NCBI GenBank assembly: GCA_947500035.1
Contig: CANMQP010000005.1
Location: 248,001-312,000, forward strand
DNA length: 64,000 nt
Reading direction: 5' to 3'
Source: an uncultured Kiloniellaceae bacterium
Lineage (GTDB): Bacteria > Pseudomonadota > Alphaproteobacteria > Kiloniellales > Kiloniellaceae
Under the pieces are notes generated by a model that saw only the letters and a program-made list of their open reading frames with translations, ran no database searches and had not been told where the DNA came from. The translations under genes and the position numbers were made by a program. Of the stretch, positions 38,028-47,414 are shown in pieces (within the stretch, counting starts at the first letter, position 1; the number at the start of each line of letters is the position of its first letter).

Positions 38028-39152
38028 ATGGCCAGAAAACCTGTTTCTGCAAAACCAAAAACTTCCAATACAAATTCCACATCTCCAAAGCCTGCCGCTC
38101 CGAAGCGTACCCCGTCAAAGACCACAGCTCCAAAAGCAGCAGCTTCGAAAACCACTGCGGCAAAGGCGCCCAAAAAACCTGCGGCAAAACCAGCAGCCAA
38201 AGCCGGCGTCACGGCGAAATCAACACGCGCGAAAACCACAGCTTCGCGAACTGCGCGCCCTGCGAGAACAACGGCTGCCCGTTCAGCTGCGGCAAAAAAA
38301 GCGACCACCTCGCGCGCTGCTAAGCCGGCGACATCAACGCGGCCCAAGGCGACTGCAGCCGCTAAGCCAGGATCGACGTCCGCGGCAAAGGCGCCGGCGG
38401 CCCGGCGGACGACTGCTGCGAGGAAGACGCCGGTTGCGACAAGAGCAGCGGCAGCCAAAAAAACAACGCCTGCAGGCAGAGCAGCCCCGGCTAGAAAGGC
38501 ACCGGTGGCACGGAAAGCTGCAGCGCCGAAAAAAGCACCCGCGGCCCGAAAGACGGCTGCGACGAAAGCACCAGCTGCGTCCAAGGCATCCGTGACCCGC
38601 GCGAAAACAACCACCGCCAGGAAGGCGGCGCCGGCAGCGGCGAAATCAGCAGCCGGCGCAGCGAGAAAGGCGGGGCCAGCTAAAACTGCGGCAGCAAAGG
38701 CAAAGGCGAAACCGGCTGCGACAAAGCGGACTGCCACCACGGCCAGCCGCAAGGCGGCTCCAGCCAAGGCTAGCCCGGCTAAGGCTACCCCGGCCAAGGC
38801 TACCCGGGCCAAGTCTGCCGCGGCGAAAGCAAAGGCCGTTCCAGCTAAAGCTGTGAAAGCGAAGGCTGCGAAACCCAAGCCGACGAAGGCCAAGGTCACG
38901 AAAACCAAGCCGGCGAAAGCAAAGACGGCCAAAGCTAAACCCGCGAAGGCTGCCAAGGCCAAAACGGTGAAAGCCAAAGCCACCAAGCCCAAACCCGTTA
39001 AAGCCAAGACGGCGAAACCCAAGGCGGCAAAAGCCAAGACTGGAACTTCAAAGACGAAGGCCGGTAAAGGCGATTATTCGGTTTCCCTCAGCGTGACGGA
39101 CGGCCGGGTAAAATCCGTGATCGCATCTGCTTTTATGAAACGCGGTCAATAA
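38028..39152 (+). CDS. Histone H1-like Lys/Ala/Pro-rich protein
   Basis: A 374-residue protein made almost wholly of Lys, Ala, Pro, Thr and Arg, with repeated AAKA/KPAKAK/KAKTAK motifs, highly basic and expected to be disordered. It resembles the C-terminal tail of eukaryotic H1 and bacterial H1-like proteins (AlgP/HctB type), which bind DNA nonspecifically. The last 27 residues (GDYSVSLSVTDGRVKSVIAS onward) are different and may be a small folded tail. ATG 38028 has GGAG upstream. Lengths of such proteins vary between strains by repeat change. Confidence 0.85.
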   Translation: MARKPVSAKPKTSNTNSTSPKPAAPKRTPSKTTAPKAAASKTTAAKAPKKPAAKPAAKAGVTAKSTRAKTTASRTARPARTTAARSAAAKKATTSRAAKPATSTRPKATAAAKPGSTSAAKAPAARRTTAARKTPVATRAAAAKKTTPAGRAAPARKAPVARKAAAPKKAPAARKTAATKAPAASKASVTRAKTTTARKAAPAAAKSAAGAARKAGPAKTAAAKAKAKPAATKRTATTASRKAAPAKASPAKATPAKATRAKSAAAKAKAVPAKAVKAKAAKPKPTKAKVTKTKPAKAKTAKAKPAKAAKAKTVKAKATKPKPVKAKTAKPKAAKAKTGTSKTKAGKGDYSVSLSVTDGRVKSVIASAFMKRGQ

Positions 39153-39266
39153 CGCGATGACTCCGGACTGCGCCCTGCTCTGCGCGGAAGAGCCCGGGGA
39201 GGGTGCGTCGCAAATTGCATTATAGAGCAACCCGCGCCGTAGCTTGTGCGTTGGTTGTAAGTCCGA

Positions 39267-39294
39267 GAAAACGGGGCCAATCGGCCCCGTTTTC
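39267..39294. terminator. Rho-independent terminator
   Basis: Perfect 12-bp arms GAAAACGGGGCC (39267-39278) and GGCCCCGTTTTC (39283-39294) around AATC. The stem ends in T and A runs, so it works in both directions, for the H1-like gene and the minus-strand gene at 39370. Confidence 0.88.
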
Positions 39295-39327
39295 TTTACC
39301 GCTGGCCGCTTCTTTACCGCTGGCCGC
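39292..39327. repeat. Two tandem 18-bp repeats
   Basis: The 18-bp unit TTCTTTACCGCTGGCCGC occurs twice in a row, overlapping the terminator edge. It is one of several short tandem repeats in gaps of this window. Confidence 0.8.
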
Positions 39328-39369
39328 GTTTTTCTTGCCGCCGGCAGCGCACGGGAAGCGGCGGCCGGA

Positions 39370-39594
39370 TCAATCGGGAAGCTTGACCTTGCCAAGTTGT
39401 TGGGACACGTGGAAGCAGTGCCCTTTGTCGCAATAACGCACGGCGCCTGTATTAATATTCACCACGTAGGCGACGCCGTTGCTCGAAGCGACCGCATACT
39501 GATCGTCCCGCTGCTGCGATTGAGCAGGTTGGTCTACGACGACGAACATGCCAAGCAGAAGTAATGCGCAGCCAAAAATGATCCGTTCAGTCAT
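39370..39594 (-). CDS. Small exported protein, unknown
   Basis: A 74-residue protein. I start it at ATG 39594 because AGGAG lies upstream; the longer frame has no likeness to a leader. The N terminus is a signal peptide (IIFGCALLLLGMFVVVDQPA, then QSQQ). The short mature part has YAVASSNGVAYVVNINTGAV and two Cys near the end (YCDKGHCFHVSQ). It may be a small periplasmic protein with one disulfide. No family recognised. Confidence 0.65.
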   Translation of the reverse strand: MTERIIFGCALLLLGMFVVVDQPAQSQQRDDQYAVASSNGVAYVVNINTGAVRYCDKGHCFHVSQQLGKVKLPD

Positions 39595-39877
39595 ATTCAG
39601 AACTCCTAATTCCCTGGTTCGAGGACACTGTTTTCCCGCTCGTTCCCGGAGCGGTACTCGCGCCTCGCGTTGCTGTTGTTCGCGGGGCAAGTGGTGCGGA
39701 CCGACATGGAGTTTGCCGGAAGAGCCGGTATCCGGTTGTTCACATGCGCGCTATTGGTCGTTTCCTTGCCTCGCTTCTGCGCTATATTAGACCTAATCCA
39801 GCATGAGGGCCTGTGGAATTTGGCGGCAGGAAGCTGCGGACGGCTCTGAAGGGAAACGAGATAGGAGATCCGGGGTT

Positions 39878-41266
39878 ATGGCAGCGTTAGAAGCGGCGAG
39901 CGTCGACAAGGTTGGTTTGGAGCTCCAGGCGATCCTCGGTGACAGGGTCAGCCGGTCTCAATCGGTCCGGGACCATCATGGCAAGGATGAGTCCTGGCAT
40001 CACCCCGTCGCGCCCGACATTGTCGTCTTCCCTCATTCGACAGAGGAAGTTGCCGCCATCGTCAAGATCTGCGCGGAACACGGCACACCGGTTATTCCCT
40101 TCGGTGCCGGCACTTCTCTGGAGGGGCATGTCATTGCGGATCGGGGGGGCGTCTGCATCGATCTTATGCAGATGGACCAGGTTCTCACGGTCAACGCGGA
40201 AGACCTGGATTGCCGCGTACAGCCCGGCGTGACCCGGAAACAGCTCAATAGTTATTTGCGTGACATGGGACTCTTCTTCCCCATCGACCCTGGCGCCAAC
40301 GCGTCGATCGGCGGTATGACGGCAACCCGGGCGAGTGGGACCAACGCGGTGCGTTATGGCACCATGCGCGAGAACGTTCTCGCCCTGACCGTCGTTTTGT
40401 CGGACGGACGCATCATCAAAACCTCGCGCCGCGCCCGGAAATCGGCAGCGGGCTACGACCTGACACGTCTATTCGTCGGCTCTGAGGGAACGCTGGGTGT
40501 CATCACCGAGATTACCTTACGGCTGTACGGGATCCCGGAGTCCATTACCTCTGCCGTGGTTTCCTTCCCCGATTTGAAGTCGGCTGTGGACTCGGTTATC
40601 TCGACGATCCAGATGGGTATTCCCATCGCGCGCATCGAGCTGCTCGACAAATTGCAGGTCCAGGCCTGCAACAGCTACTCGGGCCTTGGGCTGGCGGAGC
40701 AACCCACTCTCTTCCTCGAATTTCACGGAACGACGGCCGGGGCCGAGGAGCAGGCCAAACTGGTAGGTGAGATCGCAGGTGAATTCGGCGGCAGCGATTT
40801 TCAATGGACCGGACAGCTGGAAGAGCGCAACAAGCTCTGGGAAGCGCGGCACAATGCTGCCTACGCGGCGCAGTCCCTGCGCCCAGGCTGCCAGCTCTGG
40901 GCAACGGATGTCTGCGTGCCGATCTCGCGCCTGGCGGACTGCATAATGGAAACCCAGGCAGATCTGGAAAACAGCTATCTGATCGCACCACTGGTGGGTC
41001 ATGTCGGCGACGGCAATTTCCACCTCACACTCCTGATCGATCCTGAGAAGCCTGAAGAGCTGGAAGAGGCCAACAGGATCAACGATCGTTTGGTTATGCG
41101 GGCGCTTGCCATGGAGGGAACCTGCACGGGCGAACATGGCATCGGCAGCGGTAAGATGAAGTTCCTGCAGGCAGAGCACGGCGACGCGGTTGCCGCCATG
41201 CGCACCCTTAAACTTGCCTTCGACCCGCAGAACATCATGAATCCAGGCAAGATTATTTCTCTCTAG
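39878..41266 (+). CDS. FAD-linked oxidase, D-lactate dehydrogenase type
   Basis: A 462-residue flavoprotein. The FAD-binding PCMH domain shows VFPHSTEEVAAIVKICAEHG, PFGAGTSLEGHV, DPGANASIGGMTATRASGTN and GYDLTRLFVGSEGTLGVITE. The C-terminal half has APLVGHVGDGNFHLTLLID and the closing TGEHGIGSGKM. These fit D-2-hydroxyacid oxidases of the LDHD/GlcD type, probably D-lactate to pyruvate. ATG 39878 has AGGAG upstream; an in-frame start 25 codons earlier is less likely. Substrate is inferred from family. Confidence 0.9.
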   Translation: MAALEAASVDKVGLELQAILGDRVSRSQSVRDHHGKDESWHHPVAPDIVVFPHSTEEVAAIVKICAEHGTPVIPFGAGTSLEGHVIADRGGVCIDLMQMDQVLTVNAEDLDCRVQPGVTRKQLNSYLRDMGLFFPIDPGANASIGGMTATRASGTNAVRYGTMRENVLALTVVLSDGRIIKTSRRARKSAAGYDLTRLFVGSEGTLGVITEITLRLYGIPESITSAVVSFPDLKSAVDSVISTIQMGIPIARIELLDKLQVQACNSYSGLGLAEQPTLFLEFHGTTAGAEEQAKLVGEIAGEFGGSDFQWTGQLEERNKLWEARHNAAYAAQSLRPGCQLWATDVCVPISRLADCIMETQADLENSYLIAPLVGHVGDGNFHLTLLIDPEKPEELEEANRINDRLVMRALAMEGTCTGEHGIGSGKMKFLQAEHGDAVAAMRTLKLAFDPQNIMNPGKIISL

Positions 41267-41380
41267 GCCCGCAACAGCTCGGATTGCCCGGACAGGCAAC
41301 CAGAGCATCGCATCACCTCAAATCGACAAGGGCCGTCTGGGCGGCGGCGAAGGCACGGCTGCCGCCCTGCGCCGAGTTTG

Positions 41381-41812
41381 CTACTTCACATTGAAAATGG
41401 CTTGCTGGGATTTGCCTGTGGTGCCGGGAATCCTCAGGATGAAGGTGCCGGGACGAATTGTGACAAAAGAGATTTCTGCCGTGCCTTCGTCATCGAACTC
41501 GAGGCTGTCGATGCCCAGCGGGCGTATTTCGATGTCGTTGATGACCACCTCATTCACCCAGACATTCCGGAAAAACTCCGCGCCGCTGATCGCGATTTCG
41601 GCGGAGCCATCCGCGATGATTTCAAGCCGGTAGTACTTTCCCGCCTCCAGCTCGTAAGGCTTTTCAATCATTGGTTTTCCGGACGCCAATGTGATGGGGT
41701 CGAGCTCTTGAACGCCGCCGAGCAGGCCGGAGAAACCAAGTTCATGCGCGCTTGCGTTCATGGGGGCGAAAGCAAGGGCTCCAACGACAAAGGCGGTATA
41801 TAGAGGCTTCAT
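41381..41812 (-). CDS. Exported protein of unknown function
   Basis: A 143-residue protein with a signal peptide (YTAFVVGALAFAPMNASA, then HELGF), started at ATG 41812; a longer in-frame reading lacks a leader. The mature part is beta-rich: PYELEAGKYYRLEIIADGSA, EFFRNVWVNEVVINDIEIRP and EISFVTIRPGTFILRIPGTT. The layout recalls cupredoxin-like secreted domains, but Cu ligands are not clear. No function assigned. Confidence 0.75.
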   Translation of the reverse strand: MKPLYTAFVVGALAFAPMNASAHELGFSGLLGGVQELDPITLASGKPMIEKPYELEAGKYYRLEIIADGSAEIAISGAEFFRNVWVNEVVINDIEIRPLGIDSLEFDDEGTAEISFVTIRPGTFILRIPGTTGKSQQAIFNVK

Positions 41813-41989
41813 TGAGGCGTTCTCCCGTAGGACTGTTATTCTTCGTGCGTTTGCGGTTTCACTTTGCAGGCTGGAACGGAATTCTCGCTTGGAGTCCCAG
41901 CGTGAAACCACTTTAAGTGGCGAAGTCTGGAGATGCCGTGATTGCTTGTCTATTGCCAATAGGTTGTATGAGCCGGGAGCATAGGCCGG

Positions 41990-42709
41990 TTAAAGCAAGC
42001 CCAGCGACCGGAAACTGCTCTCGCCGCTGCGGGTGACGATCAGATGATCATGCAGTTCAATGCCCATGCGGCGCCCGGTCTCCCGGATTTCCCTGGTCAT
42101 ATCGATGTCGCCCTGTGAGGGCGTGGCGTCGCCGGAGGGATGGTTATGGACGAGAATGATGGCACTGGCGGAAAGCTCGAGAGCGCGTTTCACGACTTCG
42201 CGTGGATAGACCGGTGTGTGGTCGACGGTTCCGCGTTGCTGCTCTTCGTCGGCGATCAGGCGGTTCTTGCGGTCGAGGAACAAAACCCGGAAATGCTCGA
42301 TGGTGGAACGGCCCATGACGCTCCGGCAATAGCCCACCAACTGAGTCCAGGATTCGATCACCGGTTGTTCAAGGATGTCCGTGCGTGCGAGCCGGGTTGC
42401 GGCTTCCCGGATGATGAGAAGCGCCGCTGCCGAAGCATCGCCCATGCCGGGCAGCTTCTGAAGATCCCGTGGCGCGGCGGACAGCACGCCCGCCAGGCTG
42501 CCGAACTGCGCGATCAGGGCTTTGGCGAGGGGTTTTACGTCGCCGCGCGGTTTGGCACCGAAGAGAAGGAATTCGATAACTTCGTAGTCGCTTAGGGATG
42601 CGGGGCCTTGCTCCAGAAGCCTGCGCCGCAGACGTTCGCGGTGGCCATGAAAATGCGGTTTGGACGTATTTGCAGGCGCGCTGTGACCGCCCTCCGCCAA
42701 TTCATCCAT
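41990..42709 (-). CDS. radC: RadC-family JAB/MPN domain protein
   Basis: A 239-residue protein. A helix-hairpin-helix region (LQKLPGMGDASAAALL, about residues 80-95) precedes the JAMM-like zinc site HNHPSGDATPSQGD with an upstream Glu. RadC proteins are widespread; the old radiation-repair role is disputed and the biochemical role is uncertain. It follows map and sfsA on the same strand, a known alphaproteobacterial order. Confidence 0.93.
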   Translation of the reverse strand: MDELAEGGHSAPANTSKPHFHGHRERLRRRLLEQGPASLSDYEVIEFLLFGAKPRGDVKPLAKALIAQFGSLAGVLSAAPRDLQKLPGMGDASAAALLIIREAATRLARTDILEQPVIESWTQLVGYCRSVMGRSTIEHFRVLFLDRKNRLIADEEQQRGTVDHTPVYPREVVKRALELSASAIILVHNHPSGDATPSQGDIDMTREIRETGRRMGIELHDHLIVTRSGESSFRSLGLL

Positions 42710-42784
42710 CTTCCGCCGACGCCCCCAATCCGATGCTGTCTTTGCCTCTAACGCCTCAGCTCACTCCGGTCGCACAGCCTCGCT

Positions 42785-43627
42785 TCAGTCCAGGAAGGGT
42801 GGACAGGTCCAGCCTTTCGGTGACTTCGTGAAAATCTCGTAGCCGTCCGCCGTGACCCCAAGCGAATGCTCGAACTGGGCAGAAAGCGAGCGGTCATTCG
42901 TCACTGCGGTCCAGCCGTCCTTCAGGATCTTCACGTCCAGGCGGCCGGCGTTGATCATGGGCTCGATTGTGAAGAACATGCCTTCGCGCAGGCGTGTCCC
43001 GGTTCCGGGACGGCCATAATGCAGGACGGACGGCGCTTCATGAAATATCCTGCCTAGGCCATGCCCGCAAAAGTCACGTACGACAGAAAAGCGGTTCTTT
43101 TCGGCAAAGCTCTGGATGGCAAAACCGATGTCGCCAAGAGTTGCGCCCGGCTTCACGACTTCGATGCCACGCATCATGGCTTCGTAGGTGACCTCAACCA
43201 GCCGCTTGGCTTTGATGCTCGGTTTACCGACGTAGAACATCCGGCTGGTGTCACCGTGCCAACCATCGAGAATGACGGTCACGTCGATGTTCAGGGCATC
43301 GCCGTTGTGCAGCTTTTTATCTGCGCTGGGAATGCCGTGACAAACCACGTGATTGACCGAGGTACAGATTGATTTCGGAAATCCGCGGTAATTCAGGGGC
43401 GCTGGGATCGCGTCGTGGGCGATGATGAAATCATGGCAGAGCCGGTCCAGTTCTTCGGTCGTGACACCCGGAACGACATGCGGCGTAATGAAATCAAGGG
43501 TTTCGGCAGCCAGGCGCCCGGCTTTGCGCATGCCCTCAAAGCCGGCAGCGTCATGGATTGTAATCCGCCGCTCCTCTGCGCTCATTTGGAGGGCTAGTTC
43601 TTCTGATTCTGCTTGGCCGTACTGCAT
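42785..43627 (-). CDS. map: Type I methionine aminopeptidase
   Basis: A 280-residue metallopeptidase removing the N-terminal Met. The two-metal site is visible: LNIDVTVILDGWHGDTSRMF supplies the two Asp, CGHGLGRIFHEAP the His, FFTIEPMI and the end region the two Glu. ATG 43627 has a GAGAG-like site; an internal ATG 14 codons later has none. Lies between sfsA and radC. Confidence 0.96.
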   Translation of the reverse strand: MQYGQAESEELALQMSAEERRITIHDAAGFEGMRKAGRLAAETLDFITPHVVPGVTTEELDRLCHDFIIAHDAIPAPLNYRGFPKSICTSVNHVVCHGIPSADKKLHNGDALNIDVTVILDGWHGDTSRMFYVGKPSIKAKRLVEVTYEAMMRGIEVVKPGATLGDIGFAIQSFAEKNRFSVVRDFCGHGLGRIFHEAPSVLHYGRPGTGTRLREGMFFTIEPMINAGRLDVKILKDGWTAVTNDRSLSAQFEHSLGVTADGYEIFTKSPKGWTCPPFLD

Positions 43628-43855
43628 ATCTCTCGTCCTGCGGTTTGTTCCCGTGGGGGTGGTGAAACCTCCCGGACCGTCATCTACGTGGTTATCCCCA
43701 CTTTATATATCCAGAAGTCTTAAACTTCCAGGAAGTGATCGCTTGAGTCAGCGCCCAAGGCGGCAAAAAGCGCTGAAAGAGCTGAAAACCCTGGAAAGTA
43801 CGACCGCTATGGTGCCACGCGGAAGCGCGGAGCCACGGGGAAAGCCTCAAACTAT

Positions 43856-44581
43856 TCAAATGTCGATTTCGAGCGCCCGGTTTATGTCTATTGCCTCCGG
43901 TGTGACTGTGCAATCATAGCAGACAGTCTCGACACCCCGGGCAAGAGCCCGACGGATTGCGGCCTCGTAGTTGGGGTCGATGTCGCCGGCAACGCTGAGC
44001 CTGGTGCAGTCGCTCCGCTGGACCAGAAAAAACATCACGGCGCGGTAGCCTGCCTCGACGGCATCTCCGAGTTCTTCCAGGTGCTTTGCGCCGCGGCTGG
44101 TCACGGAGTCCGGAAATTCAGCGAGTTCGGCGCCGCGCTTCAGCGTTACGTTCTTCACCTCGACATAACATGGGCGCTTTGCGCTCTCCGCGGAGCTGTC
44201 CTCAGCGGCAGAGGAGAGCAGAATATCAATCCTGGAATTCTTGCCGTACCGCACCTCGCGTTTCAGGTCCAGGTAGCCAGTCAGTTCGGGGATCTTCCCA
44301 GCCGCTATCGCATCGGCGACGATCCCATTGGGCAGGCTGGTGTTGATGCCGACCGGTTCACCGTCAGCCGACGCGATCTCCCAGGAGAAGCGAAGTTTAC
44401 GGGCGGGATTGCGTGCGGGCGAGAGCCAGACCTGCGATCCAGGCACCGCCAGTCCCATCATTGAGCCCGGATTGGCGCAGTGCGCGGTCACGACACCACC
44501 GTCCCGCAGCTCCACGTCCGCCAGAAAACGTTTGTAGCGTTTGATCAATCGTCCAGGGATGAGCGGATCTGGAAATTTCAT
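43856..44581 (-). CDS. sfsA: SfsA family DNA-binding/nuclease protein
   Basis: A 241-residue protein with the family motifs HCANPGSMMGLAVPGSQVWL, NTSLPNGIVADAIAAGKIPE, YVEVKNVTLKRG and AVMFFLVQRSDCTRLSVAGD. SfsA was first linked to sugar fermentation control and carries a PD-D/ExK-like nuclease fold; its cellular role is not settled. The neighbouring map and radC genes support the call. Confidence 0.93.
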   Translation of the reverse strand: MKFPDPLIPGRLIKRYKRFLADVELRDGGVVTAHCANPGSMMGLAVPGSQVWLSPARNPARKLRFSWEIASADGEPVGINTSLPNGIVADAIAAGKIPELTGYLDLKREVRYGKNSRIDILLSSAAEDSSAESAKRPCYVEVKNVTLKRGAELAEFPDSVTSRGAKHLEELGDAVEAGYRAVMFFLVQRSDCTRLSVAGDIDPNYEAAIRRALARGVETVCYDCTVTPEAIDINRALEIDI

Positions 44582-44848
44582 TTTTTTATCCTTCGTCCGG
44601 GTGTTCCTGCGGGGTGGCGCTATGTTTCCCGGCCAATTTTTTTACGTCGTTGTGCTGTAAAACTCCGGACATAATTCCCTTATCTTTCCGTTGCTTAACG
44701 CGCAGGCTGTGAGGAACAAGGAGTCTTAAGTTTTGTGAGATATATGTGCTGCTTCTTGCTTCGGGATCGTGAAGCGACCAATTTACGTACTACCACTCCC
44801 GCATCCACCCGATTCGCCGACAATTATTAGTTCCGAGAGAGTTCCAAC

Positions 44849-45373
44849 ATGGCACGGACCACCCCAATTCATCAAATTGTGCCGGCATTGCTCGTGCTTG
44901 CGGTCGGGCTGACGGCATGCTCGTCTTTCCAGGATAAACAGTACCAACGTCAGCCCGCAGCCAGCAGCACGCTGGCGACGCCACCTGCGCCGACTGAGCC
45001 GGGCAAGCCCGTTGAAGTGCCGCCGACCACCGGCACCTATCCTTACGGGACCGCGAGTGAAACGCCCGAAAAGGGCGCGGCCGGTCAGGGCGAAGCCTTT
45101 GTCCGCGCGCCGGACGGCTCTCTTTGGAAAGGCGCTGCCCAGGATGCTGAGGCGCACAATGCCGATATCGAGTCATGTTATCGCTATGCGGCGGCGCAAA
45201 CAGAAAATGATGCTCGGATTGAACAGGATCGCCGCGCCGTCTACGGCGACGGCTTCAGCGACACACAAAGTGTAGGACTCCTGAGTTCCAAGTTGCGCAG
45301 TTATGATCACGAAGCGCGGCGCCGTTCCTTGTTTTCGAGCTGCATGCGCTCCAAGGGTTACGCCGGGCGCTAA
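44849..45373 (+). CDS. Lipoprotein of unknown function
   Basis: A 174-residue protein with a lipobox (LTAC at about residues 21-24), so the mature protein is lipid-anchored. A Pro/Thr/Ala-rich linker follows (about 30-75), then a helical domain with CYRYAAAQTENDARIEQDRR and a final CMRSKGY, whose two Cys may form a disulfide. I do not recognise a named family. It is a lone plus-strand gene. Confidence 0.75.
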   Translation: MARTTPIHQIVPALLVLAVGLTACSSFQDKQYQRQPAASSTLATPPAPTEPGKPVEVPPTTGTYPYGTASETPEKGAAGQGEAFVRAPDGSLWKGAAQDAEAHNADIESCYRYAAAQTENDARIEQDRRAVYGDGFSDTQSVGLLSSKLRSYDHEARRRSLFSSCMRSKGYAGR

Positions 45374-45555
45374 ATTTTTCTGGAATTCCAGTGCTTAAGG
45401 AGGTTTGCTTTGTCTGGCGCCTTCGCATGGGCATGGCGTCCTCGTGCGTCATCCCTTAACATGCGCGCACAACAACTTAGCGACGACGGAAGGATTTCGT
45501 TCCGTCTAATTAGCCCGTCTCGTTAACCCGCCTCGACACCCATCGGAAGACTGCT

Positions 45556-46362
45556 ATGCCCTCAGAGTCTGATCATCCCGCTTCTGTTCCTTCCAGCGAC
45601 TCGGGGACGGCCGGCGAAAAGCGGATCGTGACCGCTTGCCTGATGATAATCGGCAATGAAATCCTGTCCGGCCGGACCAAAGACGCCAATCTTGCTTTCC
45701 TGGGAGAGCAACTCAACGAAATCGGCGTACGCCTGATGGAGGCCCGGGTTGTTCCCGATATAGAGGCCGTGATCGTCGACACCTTGAACGAGGTGCGGCA
45801 GAAGTTTGATTACGTCTTCACCACCGGTGGGATCGGACCGACCCATGACGATATTACCTCTGCCTGTGTTGCAAAGGCCTTTGGCGTCGAGTGGTCGCTG
45901 CACCCGGAAGCGCATGCGCTTCTTAAGGCGCACTACGCCGAGGGAGATCTCAACGAGGCTAGGCTGCGCATGGCCCATACGCCTGAGGGCGCGTCCTTGA
46001 TCGAGAATCCGATCAGCAAGGCACCAGGTTTTCGCATGGGGAATGTTTTTGTCATGGCCGGGATCCCGCGGGTGATGCAGGCGATGTTTGAGAGTCTCAA
46101 ATCCAGCCTCTCAGGTGGTGCACCGGTGCGGAGCGTGACCCTCGCGGTGGCGCTGCCTGAAGGCACCATTGCGAAGGGGTTGGGTGAGGCGCAGGACCGC
46201 TTTCCCAGCGTTGAAATGGGCAGCTATCCTTATCGGAACGGGGATCGCTTCGGGGTCCGCCTGGTCTTGCGCTCGACCGAAGAAGCAGACCTGGAAGCGG
46301 CCGTGGAAGCGGTTGCCGGAAAGGTCCGCGACCTGGGCGACGAGCCTGTTCGCGAGCCATAA
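45556..46362 (+). CDS. Molybdopterin-binding (CinA N-terminal type) protein
   Basis: A 268-residue protein with the MoCF-type domain: CLMIIGNEILSGRTKDANLA, FDYVFTTGGIGPTHDDITSA and MAGIPRVMQAMFESLK. It matches the first domain of CinA but lacks the C-terminal nicotinamide-mononucleotide deamidase domain. Such stand-alone proteins are common in alphaproteobacteria; their substrate is not clear. It is likely cytoplasmic. Confidence 0.88.
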   Translation: MPSESDHPASVPSSDSGTAGEKRIVTACLMIIGNEILSGRTKDANLAFLGEQLNEIGVRLMEARVVPDIEAVIVDTLNEVRQKFDYVFTTGGIGPTHDDITSACVAKAFGVEWSLHPEAHALLKAHYAEGDLNEARLRMAHTPEGASLIENPISKAPGFRMGNVFVMAGIPRVMQAMFESLKSSLSGGAPVRSVTLAVALPEGTIAKGLGEAQDRFPSVEMGSYPYRNGDRFGVRLVLRSTEEADLEAAVEAVAGKVRDLGDEPVREP

Positions 46363-46398
46363 TCCAACGCCGAGACATTGTGTTCGCCGGGCGTCGTC

Positions 46399-46758
46399 TT
46401 ACTCGAAAATCGAAAGTTTCAGTTCCTGTTGTTCCCCCAGCCAGATGGCGTGGTCCCGATGATCCGCGAGATGATCGCCGGTTTCAGTGTGGGTAAAGAC
46501 AGTCAGACCATTTCGATTGAGAGCCAGCCAGGGAATAATCTCGCTGAAAACCGCTGGCGAGAAAGCCACCTGGTAGCTTCCGGTCGGGTGCGGGCCGACG
46601 GGATCATCTCGCCATCTGCCGAGTTCGACGTCGAAGCGTTCCTCGATGGCCACGCGCAAACGGGCGGCTCGGGCCTTCGAGGCAGCATCGTAATAGACGT
46701 GGGCGTGATAGCCTGAAATCGACGAGACTTCCTTGTTTTCCTGAGAGTTATCGGTCAT
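46399..46758 (-). CDS. DOPA 4,5-dioxygenase family protein
   Basis: A 119-residue single-domain protein with YHAHVYYDAASKARAARLR, PVGPHPTGSYQVAF and GLTVFTHTETGDHLADHRDH, where several His are candidate iron ligands. Fungal relatives cleave the ring of DOPA; bacterial ones have uncertain substrates. It converges with the CinA-type gene. Confidence 0.85.
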   Translation of the reverse strand: MTDNSQENKEVSSISGYHAHVYYDAASKARAARLRVAIEERFDVELGRWRDDPVGPHPTGSYQVAFSPAVFSEIIPWLALNRNGLTVFTHTETGDHLADHRDHAIWLGEQQELKLSIFE

Positions 46759-47066
46759 TTCGGTTCTGCCTTCTTATCTCTGAGCCTGGTCTTGCTCGCG
46801 CAATCGTATGAGCCTGCGGTCAAAGTATGATTCGCAGGTTTAAGGTCTTGGCAAGGCTCAATTTGTACACTCATAAAGCAAGATGGCTTTGGAAGTTTCC
46901 TCCGAGGATCGCGAACTCTGTCTGGTTCCTCGGGCATCTGCATGAGTGCGCCTTACCGGCTTACATAGGTGTGGGCGAACTCTTTTGTTTCAATGCAGTG
47001 GTGGCCTGGTGTGCCGATGCGCGACCGGAGACCTGCCACAACAAGAAGGCAGCGGGCTCCCTAATC

Positions 47067-47414
47067 ATGTCGAGAAAGACCGATGAAGGCGGTGTGTTGG
47101 ACCGGCGGACCTTTCCACGGGTTTCAGCGCGTCTGCCGGTAAAACTGCAGACCGGTTGCGGCGCTCAGATTCCCTGCACCGTGATAGATGCTTCGATCAG
47201 TGGCGTTCGTCTTGAAACCGAAGCTGAGGTAGAGATCGGAGCAGAGGTGACGCTGATCATGCCCGGTTCAGTGCATTGCGGCGGATGTGTTGTCAGGCTG
47301 GAGAAAGGGACGTTGGGCGTGGAGTTTTCTCATGCACCCGAGCGCGTTGCCGAAATGATCTCAGATCTCCTGCCAGGCTTGCAAGCGCACTCAAATTTAA
47401 AAACTGCGACATAA
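47067..47414 (+). CDS. PilZ domain protein
   Basis: A 115-residue protein, a single PilZ domain, with DRRTFPRVSARLPVKL as the Arg motif and CTVIDASISGVRLETEAEVE as the D-x-S-x-x-G motif, here complete (DASISG). It can be expected to bind c-di-GMP. I start it at ATG 47067; a longer reading to 46827 carries a Trp/Cys-rich extension unlike PilZ proteins. It is the second short PilZ protein in the window. Confidence 0.82.
   Translation: MSRKTDEGGVLDRRTFPRVSARLPVKLQTGCGAQIPCTVIDASISGVRLETEAEVEIGAEVTLIMPGSVHCGGCVVRLEKGTLGVEFSHAPERVAEMISDLLPGLQAHSNLKTAT

Noticed and set aside
37955-39037. Long minus-strand open frame opposite the H1-like gene
   Set aside because: Its Ala/Val/Phe-rich product mirrors the Lys/Ala codons of the plus-strand gene; no start signal and no family likeness.
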